A DNA stretch of 64,000 nucleotides from Camellia lanceoleosa (GCA_025200525.1 CM045767.1:5777437-5841436), one strand, 5' to 3'. Positions 1-11,861 are shown, numbered from the stretch's first letter. Notes: generated by a model from the sequence alone, not told the origin. Translations and numbers: made by a program.

Positions 1-1193
1 TTGTGCAAAATATTGCTAAATCAACATAAAGTATCAATCACTTTGATATTTTGCATGAGAAATGGCGAGTTATTTTGTAATCAAATTCAAAATTCTGACT
101 TTTTACAGACACCTTGATTCAAAAAGGAAACTTTGAACAAGAAGGATATCAAATAAATAGCTTGGCTTGCCTTCCCACCGTGGTCAACATGGCTTAGACT
201 TTTCTTCATGCTTCTCAGGTTTCAAAACTCTGGCTATATTTGTTTTCCATTAATGATGTTTGTAATAAGAACAGTTTTATTTTATTGCTATTAATGATAA
301 GAACAATTAATAAACTTATCCTAGCCAGAAGCCAAGATAGGTATGTTGTTGTAATATTATACAAATAAAAAATATAGGGGAATTTTTTTTTCAAAAGTTT
401 GACCCTTGCAACAAAATAAATTCTAAATTTTTTATTTTGTTAATTTAACTCGTAATCATTTGATTTATTATCAATCTAAATTATTTGTTTATTTTTGTTA
501 AGTAAAACTGGCGAAAAATGAGTATTGTAGCCATTAAACTCAATGTGGGTATATATAAAATGTTTAAAATATAATTTTTATTGAGTTTAATGATTAAAAT
601 AATCATTTTTCTATTGGTTTTCTTTAACAAAAATAGACCTATGGTTTACATTGAAAATAAATTGAAATATTAGAATTTAAATTGACAAAATTAAAAATTC
701 AGAATTTATTTTGTTATAAGAGTCAAACCTTGGTAATTGTTGATGTAGCACTAGCGCTATATATAGTGTTGTTTTTTGTAGCAGCTGATTGTACTCTTTT
801 TTCATTCCCTCTGATATAATAAAATTAATGTGAGCTGTGGACGTAGGTAATCTTGCCGAACCACGTAAATCTCTGTGTTATTTCTTGTGTGAGATTGTTT
901 TTGTCTTTTTCTGATTATTGTCTGTATGTTTAGTTATTTCACAACAGAAAAAAATGATAACACATAAAACAAAACAAAGAATTGTTTTCATCACTAAATA
1001 TTTATAAATAAATAAAAGAAAAGAAAGAAAGAAAGAAAAATAAGTGTTTTTTTTTATCTACACATGTAATTAGGATTCGCATTGGATCATTGGAGCAAAA
1101 CAAACCTCTTACAGCTCTAGTGAGTGGAAGTGAGTGGAAACTGATATTCCATAAAATCACTTTCATGAGGTAGAACAAATAAAAATATCATGG
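1..1193. other. Duplicated segment, copy A (left part)
   Basis: No gene is visible. The sequence matches 27848-30904 along most of its length, for example the stretches around 200-310 and 28020-28140, 340-640 and 29465-29780, and 725-1190 and 30411-30900. The second copy lies about 700 bp downstream of the broken LRR receptor-like gene, so this is inferred to be the 3' flank of a sister LRR gene just outside the window on the left. Differences between the copies are scattered substitutions plus discrete insertions, two of which are transposons with target duplications. Confidence 0.8.
738..946 (+). repeat. LTR-like remnant (copia-type U5 signature)
   Basis: A roughly 209-bp stretch starts TGTTGATG and ends CACAACA. 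It contains a GTGGACGTAGGTAATCTTGC-type block followed by a CCACGTAAATCTCTGTG block, which I associate with the 3' half of many plant copia LTRs. No tRNA primer site, polyprotein or clear 5-bp target duplication is seen beside it, so it is called a decayed solo LTR or fragment. The same remnant sits at 30418-30627 in the other duplicate copy, so it predates the duplication. Confidence 0.45.
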
Positions 1194-2342
1194 CACTACA
1201 AAAAAATACACCTTCGGCGACTAAATTTTTTGTCGCCAAAAGTCCTTTTTTAGTCGCCAAAGGTCGCATTTACACTTTCCCCGACAAAAACTTTTAGTCG
1301 CCACTGTTGTCGCCAATACGTCGTCGCGGATACCTTTGGCGACTAAAAAAACTGTTAGTCGCCAAATGAAATTCCATTTTTGGAAATTAGACCTTTGGCG
1401 ACTAAACTTTTAGTCGCCAATAGTGAATTTTTTTTTATTATTTAAACATTTGCCGACTAAAATTTTCGTCGCCAAAACGTACAACTTTCGGCGACCAACG
1501 ACTTTAGTCGCCAAAACCATTTTCAGGAAAAAAAAAAATTTGCCTCAGCTGCTCCCAAGGTTCGAACCTGCAACGTCCAACACATGTTTCCACTGCGCCT
1601 TTAGCAACACTGATTCCCCACTACACCACCCAAACATCACGTGAATATTAATGCATCATATATTATTTATATACTACATTCGCTGGTAATAATAGAAAAT
1701 TGTATATATAAAAATAATTATTTTTATTTAATATATTTTATGAAAAAAATAAATTATGTACTAAAAAAAATAGGAGAGTACTTTTGGCGACTAAATATGA
1801 ATTTTAGTCGCCAATTCTATATGTTTTGGCTACTAATTACTGTTTTGTCGCTAAAAAAAATAATTTCCACCTAAAAATTAGCACTTTTGGCGACTAAACT
1901 AATTTTTAGTCGCCAAAACCTCCACTTTTGCCGACCAAACACAATTTTAGTCGCCAATTGTCCACTTTTAGCTACTAAATTTTTTTTAGTAGCCAAAAAC
2001 CTTTACTTTTGGCTACAAAAAAAATTGTTGTCGGTAAAACACCTATATTCGGCGACTAAACTATTTTTTAGTCGCCAAAAGCTGTACTTTTGGCTACTAA
2101 ATGTCTTTAGTCGCCAAAAACCGTCGCCTTTGGCTACTAAAATTGTTTTAGTCGCTAAAAACCCTGTATTCGGCAACTAAACTTACTTTTAGTCGCTAAA
2201 ACCCGTATATTTGGCGACTAAAGTCTTTTAGTCGCCGAAAGTGATCAAATTTGGCTACTAACTCAATTTTAGTCGCCCATTGGCCTACTTTCAGCGACGA
2301 AATTTTAATTTTTGGTCGCCAAAACTGCTTTTTGTTGTAGTG
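1194..2342. mobile_element. Non-autonomous CACTA (CMC/En-Spm) element
   Basis: The element begins CACTACAAAAAAATACA and ends with the inverse of CACTACAACAAAAAGCAG. It is flanked by the 3-bp target duplication TGG (1191-1193 and 2343-2345). Its 1149 bp encode no transposase. The interior is a run of short direct and inverted units built on TTGGCGACTAAA and its complement TTTAGTCGCCAAA, typical of the subterminal transposase-binding repeats of this superfamily. The sister locus at about 30902 has the uninterrupted sequence ACCATGGTTTGACAG, an empty site. ORFs inside it are repeat shadows. It needs transposase supplied from elsewhere. Confidence 0.9.
1555..1632 (-). other. tRNA-like sequence inside the CACTA element
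   Basis: On the minus strand a GGTGTAGTGGGG block (A-box-like, about 1616-1627) is followed about 50 nt later by GGTTCGAACC (B-box-like, 1559-1568). The length and box spacing are tRNA-like. I could not fold a complete cloverleaf by eye. It may be a decayed tRNA or SINE head captured by the transposon, or chance. Confidence 0.25.
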
Positions 2343-2605
2343 TGGTCTAACAGATATATTCATATGGTATATATTCCTTTCTATGAAGAAGAAGTAGCAA
2401 CAAAGAAACAATTAATCATTTGAAAAGTTAAATATTGTGAAGCATGCTAGAGTATGGGAATACAATTTGACAAGGGATAATAGAACAATTATAATAGCAT
2501 GAAAATATGATTCTCTCATTATTTGTTAAATATAGTGGGTCCAAAACATATGCATAATTTGTTTTACATGAATACCCATAGGAAGTAAAACAAAGCTTAG
2601 TTCGA
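2343..2605. other. Duplicated segment, copy A (right part)
   Basis: Continues the duplication beyond the CACTA insertion. It matches 30902-30987 and 31129-31310, for example the AGCATGCTAGAGTATGG block in both copies. The junction at about 2424-2430 is the empty site for the MITE at 30988-31128. No gene is seen. Confidence 0.75.
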
Positions 2606-4257
2606 TTAAAACTTGTTTGAAATTAATTTCAAAAATAACCAAGTCAAGTTTTAACATATTTTGAAACTAGTTAAATTTTCAAGTGAAATTTCAACAATTT
2701 ACTACTCAGCCTGACTCATTTGTAGTTACTTGACAATTACTAGGGATACCACCACCATTAACTGTTAGCATTTGTGCTCTCAAAAACCAATTTATTGACT
2801 TTATTAATTGATTATATAAATTGCTAGGCATTTTATTTTGCATTTTGTATGTTATTATGAGTAATGTTATATTTAATATTACATATGATGTGAACATAAG
2901 GTCCCTTGGGTAACATTATAGAAAAATATGCTAATGGTTAATGAACCAAAAGCTCGGAGTTATGATTTTTCAGTGCCTTGTAGACTCAATTAATGTTCTA
3001 GGCTATGGGTGTTGATTGGGCGTCACAGTACTATGGCCTATACCTGTTTTGCTGCTATATGATAGAATGATCAATTCCGTCATTGAGGTAGTGACCTTAG
3101 GCAAATAGGTGAGTGTTATGCAATAAGTACATGCACTGAACATGATCGGTTTTTGAAAACACCTATGGAATGATCACTGTCAGTTTAAAAGGTAGTTCTA
3201 TTACAATACACTTATTTTTCTTTGATCTGGGAGGCTTGTATAAATTAATTAACTATTCATTTAACTTTGATATTGTCAATCAGTGATGCCAAACCAAAGG
3301 CTATACACGGACATGTTGGGTTTTGTGAGTAGTAATTGATTTATATAGATGCTTAACATGGAATCCACCATTCTCAAAGTGAGAAAGTATAGTCAAGCAA
3401 TTTTTCCTATTAACGTTGGACCAAAAGAAAACCGGCCGGTAACGTTTTTATAAAAATATTATATATATATATAATTACAAAAGTACTATTTTTGAAAAAT
3501 GCTTTTGGGGTCCAATTAGAAGAAGGAAAAATTTAGAATTCGGTTACATGAGTTACGGCATTTGATAGTGATAAATTTGTCCATACCTAATAGCTCATGT
3601 GGGATATAGTTTGGTGGAAGGAAATTTGTGATTAATTGTAAGAAAGGGCCTTACTTGTAATTATATACTTTTAGGAGTTTAATTGTAGTGTGTTGATGGA
3701 TATTATTGCAATTAGTGGAAGTTCTATATTATCTGTTTAAAAGATAATAAAAGAAAAATTGGATAAGTTGTATCCTGTATATTTAAGATAAAAGATACAT
3801 CTTTTATTTTATCCCCACAACTAAAAGATAGAGATCCCTAAGGATCCCACCTACATGTAAACTCTATCATGTGTTGTGTATATATATCAGATGTATTTGA
3901 TACAAAAATTAGCCATCAGAATTTTTAAGGTCTGTAGAAAATATACACACAAAAATAAATCGAAAAAGGGTTGCAAGGTGAATCACTTTGGAGGCGAGAC
4001 ACTTGGATCGCTTTGTGAGGTATTATCAAATGCTTGGATTGAGGTATTTTAGATTGTGTAATCAGGTGGTATTTCTTTGAAAATTGTTTTTCAAAATAAA
4101 TTATTTTTCCACAAACTTTCATTTAACATCATGAAATGATTCCGTTAATCTGATGCTATTTTTCTAAGAAAAATAGTCTCTCTCTCTCTCTCTTATCAAC
4201 ATAGTAATTAAATTAGTCATACTCCCATGCTATTTTCCTTCCTATAAAAATTCCTTC
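2606..4257. other. Gene-less AT-rich interval
   Basis: No supported coding region, RNA gene or bounded transposon was recognised. The short ORFs present have no family resemblance. A TC microsatellite lies at about 4177-4193. Confidence 0.6.
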
Positions 4258-4265
4258 CTCTCAAC

Positions 4266-4857
4266 CAGAGTTTTAAAAGGCTTTCTTAAGGCTCGTCTTG
4301 CCTTGAGGCTACGGTAAAACGCATCAAGGCTTTGATTTTTAAGCATTACTCCCCAAAGGCTTGCGCATCATAGTTTGAGACATGCGCCTTAAGTGCGCTT
4401 TGTACACATAAGCATGTGACGAGTATGCACATGTAGAGGTTGCTTAGGGCATTTGTTAAACTTAGTCCATTAGATTGTTTAAACATAAAAAATTAAAAAG
4501 AATCCCTTTTTGCAACTATATTCTACAGGAAAAATTAAGTAAATGAACAATCAAGAAAAACACAGTTAATGGTCAAGTGAGAAGCTCAATCATTAAAGTT
4601 AAGAATATCGATTTCTCTTTCAATGAAGGAAAACTTCCTTTTATGCAGTAAAATGTTCAACGCATTTAAACGAAAAGTATTTACACCTTTATATTTAATT
4701 TTGTTTTATTTTTTTAACTATTTTAAAATATTTAATTTATTCACTAAATATTAAAATTTGAAATTTGAAATGCTTACGCCTCGCCACCCTGAGGCTTATG
4801 CCTCGCCTCATGAGGGGTAAAACGCCTCAAGGTACGCATTCGCCTTTAAAAACTTTG
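4266..4857. mobile_element. hAT-type MITE, 592 bp
   Basis: The ends form an imperfect terminal inverted repeat, CAGAGTTTTAAAAGGC on the left and CAAAGTTTTTAAAGGC read inward from the right. They are flanked by 8-bp direct repeats CTCTCAAC (4258-4265) and CTCCCAAC (4858-4865), 7 of 8 identical, the duplication length of hAT elements. The subterminal regions are rich in GCCTTGAGGC and GCCTCGCC motifs in both orientations. No transposase is encoded. Boundaries are set by the paired inverted repeats and target duplications. Confidence 0.7.
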
Positions 4858-4910
4858 CTCCCAACAACCCAACAACAAGAATTAGACCATTGTTAGCACC
4901 TACAGTTCAA

Positions 4911-5209
4911 ATGGGGTATGAAATTATAACAAAAAATGGCCTGAGAACCAGGAGTTTTCACTACGAAGACTACAACAATAGAAGGGTGTTCTTGAAAAGC
5001 TATCCTCTTTAATGGGGAGGCAAAGATGAAGAAATCAAGAAAGACATTGTTAGAGTCCGCAAAGGAGGCGATGCAAAGAAGCCCATAAAGAAGCTAATAG
5101 CATCAATTTTTCACTGGGGAGAAGGAAGGGTTCTGGTCTTGAGGAATTCAAGCACAAGATCACATTTCCTAATGGCTTTAAACCTCCACATGCCTTAATT
5201 TCAACTTAA
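4911..5209 (+). pseudogene. Small plant-specific protein gene, disrupted
   Basis: From ATG 4911 a reading frame of about 98 residues can be followed. It contains HYEDYNNRRVFLKSYPL near residues 17-33, a Lys-rich middle (DAKKPIKKLI), a WGEGRVLVLR block, and an EFKHKITFPNGFK C-terminal block that lies in another frame. There is one in-frame TAA after SYPL, and one frameshift just after LVLR, consistent with a lost base. The pattern (basic, about 100 residues, a YNNRRVFL motif, a WGEG turn before a basic tail) resembles a family of short uncharacterised plant proteins. I know no function and give no name. No partner genes are adjacent. It lies 53 bp to the right of the hAT MITE. Codon-level conservation around the two lesions suggests a fairly recent pseudogene. 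Confidence 0.55.
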
Positions 5210-6693
5210 GACCTTTGTTCACCTGCTTCGACTCATCTTCAACTTATAGTTTTTAACTTGATGTACATCTATAGACTATATTCATGAGCATATACTACTC
5301 TTTAATCAAAGCAGAATGAGTATTGATTGAACAACTAAACGGATTCTATCATACTGTGCCCTTAATAAAGCTAGTTTTTCTGAAGAAAAACAATTTCACG
5401 TAAGGCTCATATCAAATTTGTCATCAATGGCTCAGGGAATTAGGCACATTAGCCCTGAAATATTTTCTAAGAAAGTGGGGGAAAATGCATGACATAATAA
5501 AACTAAGTAAACATGTTCACAAAGTACAATTCACATGACTCAAAAGTGTCAACAGATCAAATTTATTTACGACTGCAAGTGTTGCTTCCAAAATGAGGTC
5601 TTAAATAATCTAACACAAGCCATTACATGATATCAAGTTTCAAAGCATGAGATAATGCTGTAGGAAAAACATCTTCATTTATAATCATAACCAAACAAAA
5701 GTTGGTCTCAAAGTACAAGTGACTTCACTTCTATAAATGTTGCCAAGATAACTAATTTGCTTAAGACTACAGGTATTGTACCCAAATAGAATTTATGTAA
5801 ACTGTGTTTCATTACACGGGCCGTTTGATGACATCAATTTCTAAGGGAGTAACTAGAAGCTCTTGAAGCTTTCTTTAAGTTCATGAACATGCCTGTTTAC
5901 TAGAAAAAGATCACCAACACACCCATGGCGAAGCATCCCATGGCCACCCAAGGGCTTAATCGCTTGCCTGTCTTAGCAAACACAGTGACAAATGTTACTC
6001 TGTCAGATTACAACTTCTACCTGTACAGGTAATGAAGTAAATATAGTGACTGCATCCATGAGTGTCATATTTCCTATCAAGGCATTTATCTACTAAAATA
6101 TATCTTTCCATCCCATGGTGGATTTGCAAAATTCTTCATAGTGTGAAAATTGAGTCTAATATGCATTAGATATACCAACAAGGCAAATGCTTCTATAATT
6201 TGTAATTACCTTTCCATGGGAATGTTATGTAATGGGCAATTTGTGTGCTGTACGCTCTTAGAAAATAGGCATGCTGGCTGAGGAAAAGTACTCATTCCCT
6301 TTTAGGGTTTCAAACCATCATGACCATCCTTATGTCGGAGTTACTTATTTTTTTAAAAGAAGAAAAAAGAAAAGAAAAGAAAAGAAAAAAAACACCTAGT
6401 CATTCGAATGGAGACGTGCGATATTTTAAAATGAGACTATATTTGGAGATAAGAATGTTGATTGAGTAGGCCTTGGGCCTGGATTTGAATGTACTAGAAT
6501 GGGCTCAAAAATTCAACATCTAAAAACCCTCATGCTCAGGCTTGGCCTTTTTATACCTTAACAGAGTTGAATTTAGACATTACATTCGCAGGATATAAAT
6601 GCATGCATCATTAAACAAACCATCTGGGGAACTAGTTTGAAAAAAAAAAAAAATGTTTCCAATAATGGGCAGCTCTACTGTGGGCCTTTAGCA
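5210..6693. other. Gene-less interval
   Basis: No supported gene, RNA or bounded repeat was recognised in this AT-rich stretch. A simple AAAAG-rich run occurs at about 6353-6390. Confidence 0.55.
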
Positions 6694-7326
6694 ATTAAAT
6701 TTGGGTAATTTACCAACCAGTCTTCCTTTCTAACCTTATTACCTATTAGGTCCTGACTTATATTTTTATGTACTATTAAGTCCTTAGTTGCCTATAATAC
6801 CCTCATTGAATTTATTACTCATTAATTTTCTCAATTTTTATTAACTTCTCTCTGTTGATCATTTTTCCAGAACCCTTATTCTTCTTCTTTTTCTTCTCTC
6901 TCTCTCTCTGTTTCCATATCTCTTTCTCTCTCTCTTTCTAGAAAATACCACCACCATTACTATGGAGATGGCCATCCATCTATCCACACACCACCACCAC
7001 CACCGTCGTCTGTCATTGACTACCACCACCTTCATCGGCCACTACCACTACCATTGTTCACCAACTATCTTCACCGCCGCCGATCTGTACATCACCAGCT
7101 CTGATTCACCGCCACTATTTACCAACCACCTTCGCTATCGCCGATTTATACTGTGTCATCGTTGATCTATACTCCGTCCTAGATCTACATTGATCTAGTT
7201 GTTTCTACTGTGAAATTAACTTCAAACGACTACAAGCAATATTGATTCTCCAAATCTCGCCTCTTTCTCCCCCCCTCTCTTGCTCTTTATTTCTCTCAAA
7301 CCAAATCTGTTGCAAACAAGGGTTTA

Positions 7327-7358
7327 ATATATCAGTGATAAATTTATCACTGATATAT
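7327..7358. repeat. 32-bp perfect palindrome
   Basis: A perfect self-complementary stretch centred on GTGATAAATTTATCAC, with matching arms extending to ATATATCA on each side. It is the first and longest of several GTGATAAATTTATCAC-like motifs in this element. Confidence 0.9.
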
Positions 7359-7373
7359 GTCTTTGTGTAATTT

Positions 7374-7670
7374 TCTAACAAACAGTCAGTGAGAAATTTA
7401 TCAATGAATGTGTCTATCAGTGATAAATTTGTCACTGAATATGTTTTCAAATCTTTGTATTGATTTGTGACGAGATTTTCTTTTTATAATTTTTAACAAA
7501 CAGTCAATGAGAAATTTATGTGAATGTGTCTATCAGTGATAAATTTATCACTGAATATGTCTTTGAATCTTTGTGTTGATTTGTGGTGATGATGATGATG
7601 AGATTTTGTAATTTTTAACAAGCAGACAGTGGTTAAATTTATCACTGAATGTGTCAATCATAAATTTTTT
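7374..7670. repeat. About 120-bp tandem repeat, 2.4 units
   Basis: Units start at about 7374, 7492 and 7616 with TAACAAACAGTCAGTGAGAA-like sequence. Each contains a CAGTGATAAATTTATCACTG-like inverted motif. The third unit is truncated. Shorter ORFs in it are shadows. Confidence 0.75.
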
Positions 7671-7996
7671 TACTAGATTTCTCTTTGATTCTTTGTGTTA
7701 ATATACGAATGTGAAGAATTATTTTCTGGTAAGGATTCCTCATCTCTCTCCTTCATTTTCTTCATCATTTTTCTTCTCTTTTTTCTCTTGTTGCCGCTTT
7801 GTTTGAGCAGGTACTGGAGGTATTGACATGGTGGAGATAGAAAACGGCAACACAAAAAAATATTGTTAAAGTTCGAAGGTAGTTGCTGGAAGTTAGTAAT
7901 GGTTGTCGACAGTCAAAGATAAAGGCCAAAGGAGTCATTGAAGGTTGATGATGAGTGGTCTTCTGTGGCCAGTTAAGAGAGAGAGATTCGAATAGT

Positions 7997-8054
<58 letters not shown>
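7997..8054. repeat. Compound (GT)n(GA)n microsatellite
   Basis: About ten GT units run directly into about nineteen GA units. The minus-strand ORF rich in SLSL and HTHT across here is a microsatellite artefact. Confidence 0.95.
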
Positions 8055-8056
<2 letters not shown>

Positions 8057-8086
8057 AAACGGTTGAGTGATTTCTTTGTTTGGACT

Positions 8087-8649
8087 TGTTGGTGAAAATA
8101 CCAGAAAAAATTATATTTTATTGATAAATGATGCAAAGAAAATGAGATACAAATAGATGAGGCTGAGGCACAGATATCTCGTTTTCTTTAAGGAGATCAA
8201 GCCCACTGCGGTAGGAAGAACCCAAATACCGATGCAGCAGTCACAAAACTATGACTTGTCCCCTCCAGGATACAACAGCCCGACCACTTATCATATGGTT
8301 CAGGCCAACTCTGCACAAGATGGTGAACCCAAAGCTCTACCAAGAAAAACACTCTTCTTTGCTAGTAATCTCTCTTGTATAGAAAATAGTTGGTATGTGT
8401 TGGTGTAGAAAAGAGTAGATGAGAGGGACTATTTATAGGCCACTAGGACCTTACAAGTTACACAAAAAATAAAGATGATCATTAAACTAGAGAAAATGGA
8501 GTAACTCCAAAAACTAACTCACCACCAAATTCATGAATTCTAATTACTCTCCATTCATGAACAAGATAGGAGGTTACCAAAGTAATGAAACTCCATTCAT
8601 GAACAAGATATATCAATAAATAAATAAAAGATATTAGAATGGACCAACA
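8087..8649 (-). repeat. Copia-1 3' LTR
   Basis: 563 bp. It differs from the 5' LTR mainly by an extra roughly 42-bp block at about 8564-8605, a local duplication of the CTCCATTCATGAACAAGATA stretch. A TATAAATAG box (minus) lies at 8429-8437. The 83-residue plus-strand ORF here is duplicated in the other LTR and is not considered a gene. The polypurine tract GAGTGGGGAT (minus) abuts it at 8650-8659. Confidence 0.92.
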
Positions 8650-9253
8650 ATCCCCACTCATTTTAATATCAACAAGGACAAGAGAGATTACCAAACAAAG
8701 ATAGACTAGTATGCATTATGAAGGTATGCTCTACATTAAACCTTCATTAGTGAAACATCAACCTCTACTCCAGAGTCAGTAGTGGTCTCAGAATTGAACT
8801 ATGACTGCTTAGGGGAAATAAAGTATTACTGCTCACACGTAATAGTCCAAGTGTTGATATGAGCTTTAATAGCCAGCACATTACGGCCTTGCGCTAATCC
8901 CAGTTTTCATGAGCATATTTGAGAATAAGCCTTGTTCTCATAGAAAGCGGTCCCACTTTCATGCTCACATAGGTGAAATCTGTCAAGGATGTTCCTGTAA
9001 TTGACACACCCCACTCAACAAGAGCTACAGAATTTCATTAAGAGTATAAAAACTCAACACTCCAACATTACAAGACAAATGCACTTACATCATAGGGATG
9101 GATAACAAAATATTAAAGAGTGCATTTTTACAACCACCATATGATTCGTTCTTCCCATTGAACCTAGTTACAGGATCTCTGGTCCCTAGGTTGGGTATTC
9201 TCATATATGGTTTATGATTTTATAGGCTTTAAACCCATCTCCCTTGATGTATT

Positions 9254-10652
9254 CTAGACCCTATCTTTCTCCAAGGTCTTGGTTAACGGATCCGCCAAAT
9301 TATCACAAGATCTTACATAATTCATAGTTATGATGCCATTACTCAAATAGGATCTCACATTACTGTGTTTCATTTGAATAGGTCTGGATTTACCATTATA
9401 AAAATGGTTGTTCACTCTACCAATAGCAGCAGTGCTATCACAACGAATTAACACAAGAGGAATTGGTTTTTCCCAAAAAGGAATTTCATGTAACAAATCT
9501 CTTAACCAATTTGCTTCCTCACATGCTGAAGCTAACGCTATAAGCTCAGCTTCCATTGTAGAATTAGCAATTATAGTCTGTTTTTTAGACTTCCAACATA
9601 TAGCACCACCACCCAAGGTAAAAATAAAACCCGAGGTAGAGAGAGAATCATCGAACAAAGTGTTCTAGTCGGCATCACTATATTCCTCAAGTACCGCAGG
9701 ATACTTGTTATAAAACAAACCATAATTTTTGGTACTAGATAAATATCTCATAATTCGTCCTATGGCTAGCCAATGATTTTGACTTGGTTTGCTAGTAAAC
9801 CTGCTAAGTATTCCAACAACATATGTAATGTCAGGTCTAGTACAGTTAGTAGCATATCTCAAACTACCAATCATGCTAGCATATTCCTTTTGATTAATCA
9901 CTTTTTTCATTTGTAACAATAGATAAATGTATGCTTGCATCAAAAGGAGTAGCAACATGTTTACAGTCTAGAAAGTTATATTTCTTTAAACTTTTCTCAA
10001 CATAATGCGACTGATCAAGAAAAATGCCATCCTTAGTCTTGGTAATTTTAATTTCCAAAATAGAATTGGCTTCACCAAGATCTTTCATATCAAATTAGCT
10101 ATTAAGCATATTTTTAGTCTCATTCATGATATGCAAATTAGAGCCAAAGATAAGTAGATTATCCACATATAGGCTAATAATCACATGTGCATTCTCATAA
10201 GTTTTATAATATATGCACTTATCACATTCATTAGTCTTATAGCCATTCTCAAGCATGTAGGAATCAAATTTCTTATGCCACTGTTTAGGAGTTTGTTTTA
10301 AACCATAAAGGGATTTAGTTAGCTTACACACCTTGCTTTCTTGGCTAGGCTCCACAAAGCCTTTGGGTTGGTCCATGTAAATCTTCTCATCTAGATCTCC
10401 ATTTAAAAATGTTGTTTTTACATCCATTTGATGAATTTTTAAATCATGAATTGCAGCCATTGTAATCAACAGTCTAATTGATGTAACTCTAGTAATCGGA
10501 GAAAAAGTATCAAAGAAATCAAGATCAACTTGTTGCTTAAAATCTTTAGCAACAAGCCTCGCTTTATATTTATATATAGTTCCATCCGATTTAAGTTTTT
10601 TACGAAGGATCCATTTACACCAAATAGTTTTACAACCTGGAGGTAAATCCAC
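9254..10652 (-). pseudogene. pol: Copia-1 reverse transcriptase and RNase H
   Basis: The minus strand from 10652 encodes a copia reverse transcriptase. A KARLVAKDFKQQ block is followed by HQMDVKTTFLNGDLDEKIYM, SLYGLKQTPKQWHKK and LYVDNLLIFGS. The catalytic YVDD box reads YVDN: the second Asp codon is AAT, consistent with a G-to-A change. The reading frame then breaks at about 10090-10095 and again near 9900 and 9660. RNase H continues with the split DADY/DDS region, [32 protein letters not shown] and [11 protein letters not shown], ending with the usual DNLADPLTK tail. The product would be inactive. Confidence 0.9.
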
Positions 10653-10760
10653 TAGCTTCTATGTTTTATTTGAAAGTAGTGAATCTATCTTATCATTTAC
10701 AGCCTCTCTCTAGAAAATAGTATCAGGTGATGATAAAGCTTCTTGCACTGTAAGAGGAAT

Positions 10761-11856
10761 TTATTCTATATTGTAAAGATAATAGTCAAGGTCAAAATCT
10801 TTTTTAACTCTAGCTCGTTTACTCCTCCTTGGTTGGATTTGAGAATTTTCTTGTTCTTGAAAAACTTGAGAAGGAGTAGAAGAGCTAGGCATGGATAGAA
10901 TATTTTTAGAAATTATTTGACCTCCACTATTTTTAAATTTGAAAGGAAATTTATTTTCATGAAAAATAGCATCACTTGATTCAAAAATAATATTATTTTC
11001 CATATCACAAAATCTATAAGCTGTACTATGCAACGCATATCCAAGAAAAGCACAGGTGGTAGCTCGTTCACCCAATTTAGGTTGTTTAGGATCTGCAAGC
11101 CTCACAAAAGCTAAACAACCCCAAACCCTCAAATAACCTAGATTTGGTTTATGCCCCCACCACAACTCATAAGGTACAAATTTAGTCTTTTTGTGTGGCA
11201 CTCTATTTATCACATGGCAAGCTGTCAAAATAGCTTCACCCCAAAGATTTGAGGGAGCACCTGAATCGATAAGTATAACATTCGTCAAGTCGATTAATGT
11301 TCTATTTTTTCTTTCAGCTACGCCATTAGATGAAGGTGAATATAGTGGAGTAGTCTCATGAATAATTCCTAATGATTGAACAAAAGAGTTGAATCCTAGA
11401 GATTCATACTCCCGGCCTCTATTACTTCTAATTCTTTTAATCTTTTTAACGAATTGATTTTCCACTTCAAGAAGGAATTCTTTAAATTTCTCAAAAGCAT
11501 CACTTTTATTTTTTAATAAATATACGTTTGTGTATTTTGAAAAATCATCAATAAAAGTGATAAAATATCGGTTACCACATCGAGTTAAAATTCCTTTAAA
11601 CTCACACAAATCAGTATGAAATAATTCTAGCAATTCGGTATTTTTTTCAACACTTTTATGAGGCCTCTTGGTAATTTTTTGCTTTACTGCAAACTTCACA
11701 TTTCTTAAATTTTTTTGTCACTTTAGGAATTAATCCTAAACTACTCTTGATTCCCACATATTTACTACTAATATGACACAAGCGAACATGCCAAAAAATT
11801 AATAGAAGACAAAGTGTAAGCGGTGTCATAGTAATAATCATAAAATTAATCAGCAA
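10761..11856 (-). pseudogene. pol: Copia-1 GAG-pre-integrase and integrase
   Basis: The HHCC-type segment is at 11856-11656 (WHVRLCHISSKYV, then CEVCSKAK). A frameshift leads into the integrase core at 11699-10761, which shows LFHTDLCEFKG (first catalytic Asp), then IRSNRGREY where RSDRGGEY is usual, so the second catalytic Asp is Asn, then NGVAERKNRTL (Glu present). The C-terminal part has the WGCLAFVR and FLGYALHSTAYR copia blocks and ends in a basic RRSKRARVKKDFD stretch that normally precedes reverse transcriptase. The Asp-to-Asn change alone should abolish integration. Confidence 0.9.
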
Positions 11857-11861
11857 GGAAA

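Noticed and set aside
6962..7165. ORF with a poly-His run (MEMAIHLSTHHHHHRR...)
   Set aside because: CCACCA-type low complexity in a presumed transposon interior, without domain similarity.
7765..8136. Minus-strand ORF with SLSLSL and HTHTHT runs
   Set aside because: Produced by the (GT)n(GA)n microsatellite.
8157..8408. 83-residue plus-strand ORF (MRLRHRYLVFFKEI...), repeated at 12210-12461
   Set aside because: Both copies lie inside the copia-1 LTRs, antisense to the element. Conservation is explained by LTR identity.
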